A stretch of DNA of 64,000 nt from Ruminococcus flavefaciens AE3010. GTDB taxonomy: Bacteria > Bacillota > Clostridia > Oscillospirales > Ruminococcaceae. Shown here piece by piece: positions 62,946 through 64,000 of the stretch (position 1 is the stretch's first letter; every line of letters starts with the position of its first letter). The notes beneath the pieces were generated by a model. The model made no database searches. It was not told where the DNA came from and saw nothing but the letters and a program-made list of their open reading frames with translations. The position numbers and the translations under genes are program-made. The DNA lies in NCBI RefSeq assembly GCF_000526795.1, contig NZ_JAGT01000001.1, positions 3,551,640-3,615,639 on the forward strand, read 5' to 3'.

Positions 62946-63812
62946 GTCTGTCCTCCTTTGGCAACATAGACCAGTTATCTCCGTCGATATTAGCCTTTTC
63001 GGTCTCAAGGGCCCGTCTGGATACCTCGCCCGAGGATACTCAGTACTTAGAAGTGCGTCGAAGCCGTTTTCTGTAGCCGTGGAAGCCTATGCATTTTTCG
63101 CGCAGGGCAGAGGAGATGTCCTCCTCGGCGCCTCTGAGGATAACGTATTTTTCGCTGAGCTCGTCCTTTGTTCCCGTGAACCCACACTCTGCCGTTGTGG
63201 AGTATGGTAACGTAGTCGGCGATACGCTCCACATCAGATGTGATATGTGTGGAGAAAAGGACGCTTCTGTTTTCGTTCTCGATGTACTCCGCAAGTATAT
63301 CAAGGAGCTCATCCCGGGCAACAGGGTCAAGTCCGCTGGTAGGCTCGTCAAGTATCATGAAGTCAGCCTTGTGGGACAGTGCGATAGCTATCATGAATTT
63401 CATTTTCATGCCCTTTGAGAATTCTCCCACACGCTTGTTATCGGGAAGCCCGAAGGCTCTGAGCCTGCCTGCGAATTCCTTGCTGTCCCAGTCCTTATAG
63501 AAGGGTTTCAGCTGCTTTTCTATCTGTTTAGCGGTGAGGTGGTCTGCAAGGTAAAGGCTGTCAAAACACCACGCCCAGCTTTTCCTTTATGGTGATAGTG
63601 TCTTTAACGCTGTCAAGAACCGAAGACGCTTATCTTTCCGCTGTCTATATTTGCCATATTGAGTATGGGAGCGGATAGTAGTGGTCTTGCCCGAGCCGTT
63701 TTCGCCTACGAAGCCCATGATATACCCTTTTGGCAGGGAAAAGGTGACGTCCTTCAGCGCGAAGGCTGTCGTAAGACTTGTTAAGTCCGCTTATCTCAAG
63801 AATGTTCTCCAT
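62942..63812 (-). pseudogene. ABC transporter ATP-binding protein, frameshifted (operon member 2)
   Basis: Start ATG 63812 with GGAGG 7 nt upstream. Walker A appears as GENGSGKTTT near 63690, the signature region as FSKGMKMKFMIAIALSH near 63420, and Walker B as FMILDEPTSGLDPVARDEL near 63350. The frame is broken at several points. The FSKGMK form of the signature is typical of the YtrB-like ATPases. The stop overlaps the permease start by 3 bp, so the operon is translationally coupled. Confidence 0.75.
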
Positions 63813-63815
63813 AAA

Positions 63816-64000
63816 TCATTCCTCCAGAAATTTTTTTAGGGCGGCGATGATCTCGTCATCGGAAAGTCCCGCATTTCTGCCGTTAAGTACGGCTTTTCTC
63901 GAAGCCCTCCTCCATTTCGCACAGCATACGCTCACGGAGGAGCTCATTGTTGCTTGGTGCAACGAAATAGCCCTTGCCTGTGACGGAGATGATAAATCCC
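63816..64000 (-). pseudogene. GntR-family (YtrA-like) regulator, C-terminal part, frameshifted
   Basis: The window edge cuts the gene. The visible frame GFIISVTGKGYFVAPSNNEL is the wing of a GntR helix-turn-helix, followed by a helix (LLRERMLCEMEEGFE). One extra A in an A4 run near 63900 breaks it. Past that point, KAVLNGRNAGLSDDEIIAAL and KKFLEE complete the YtrA-type C-terminus, ending at TGA 63816, 3 bp before the ATPase start. YtrA-like repressors control the ABC operon they head. Confidence 0.75.

Noticed and set aside
1..64000. CRISPR arrays, rRNA or tRNA genes, complete insertion sequences, phage integrase
   Set aside because: I looked through the gene-free intervals for regularly spaced repeats, cloverleaf patterns and transposase motifs and saw none.

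Overview
The window looks like chromosomal DNA of a fibre-degrading Ruminococcus-type Firmicute, near R. albus or R. flavefaciens. The evidence is a secreted GH30 enzyme ending in a type I dockerin, Gram-positive Shine-Dalgarno sequences, a SAM-I riboswitch ahead of metK, a dgt-dnaG-rpoD operon, a VTC/DUF4956 surface module and moderate GC. Species is inferred, not proven.

Left part (0-20 kb): a zinc-ribbon fragment; a TrmK-NIF3 fusion; rlmA; a structured RNA candidate; rqcH; mpg; an AraC regulator; a VTC-DUF4956-beta-helix lipoprotein operon; a gene-free interval that looks like a small-RNA unit (9.34-9.63 kb); a ribbon-helix-helix regulator with palindromic sites in its own promoter; clpB; an intergenic repeat patch; the dockerin-bearing GH30 enzyme; and a MacB/FtsX-like ABC exporter. 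Middle (20-45 kb, mostly minus strand): a leucine-rich-repeat protein, a frameshifted lipoprotein, a VOC protein, an ANTAR regulator paired with a glutamine-synthetase homologue lacking catalytic residues, a membrane protein with seven zinc-knuckle repeats, a GNAT, a SMI1 pseudogene, ychF, an EAL phosphodiesterase fused to a beta-helix, rpoD-dnaG-dgt, yigZ, rpmE, a DUF6311 membrane protein, a PPOX protein, a phosphosugar mutase, a phosphofructokinase, a second EAL protein and a divergent two-component system.

Right part (45-57 kb): a second small-RNA candidate, the SAM-I riboswitch with metK, then an accessory-looking island (XRE regulator, four very small ORFs from a repeat-studded promoter, two tandem RadC paralogues, another XRE gene), a third EAL protein, DAHP synthase, an S41 peptidase and a NatAB-like exporter.

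Last part (57-64 kb): a sigma/anti-sigma pair and a GntR-ABC ATPase-permease-permease-serine hydrolase operon. Every gene here is broken, and where I located the shift it usually sits in a mononucleotide run. The reading frames are otherwise well conserved, which points to sequence error near a contig end at least as much as to gene decay. I reconstructed these genes by eye and annotated them as pseudogenes.

Best candidates for something undescribed: the EAL-beta-helix fusion, the ANTAR/degenerate glutamine synthetase pair, the small-protein/XRE/RadC island, the seven-repeat zinc-knuckle protein and the 9.34-9.63 kb RNA.
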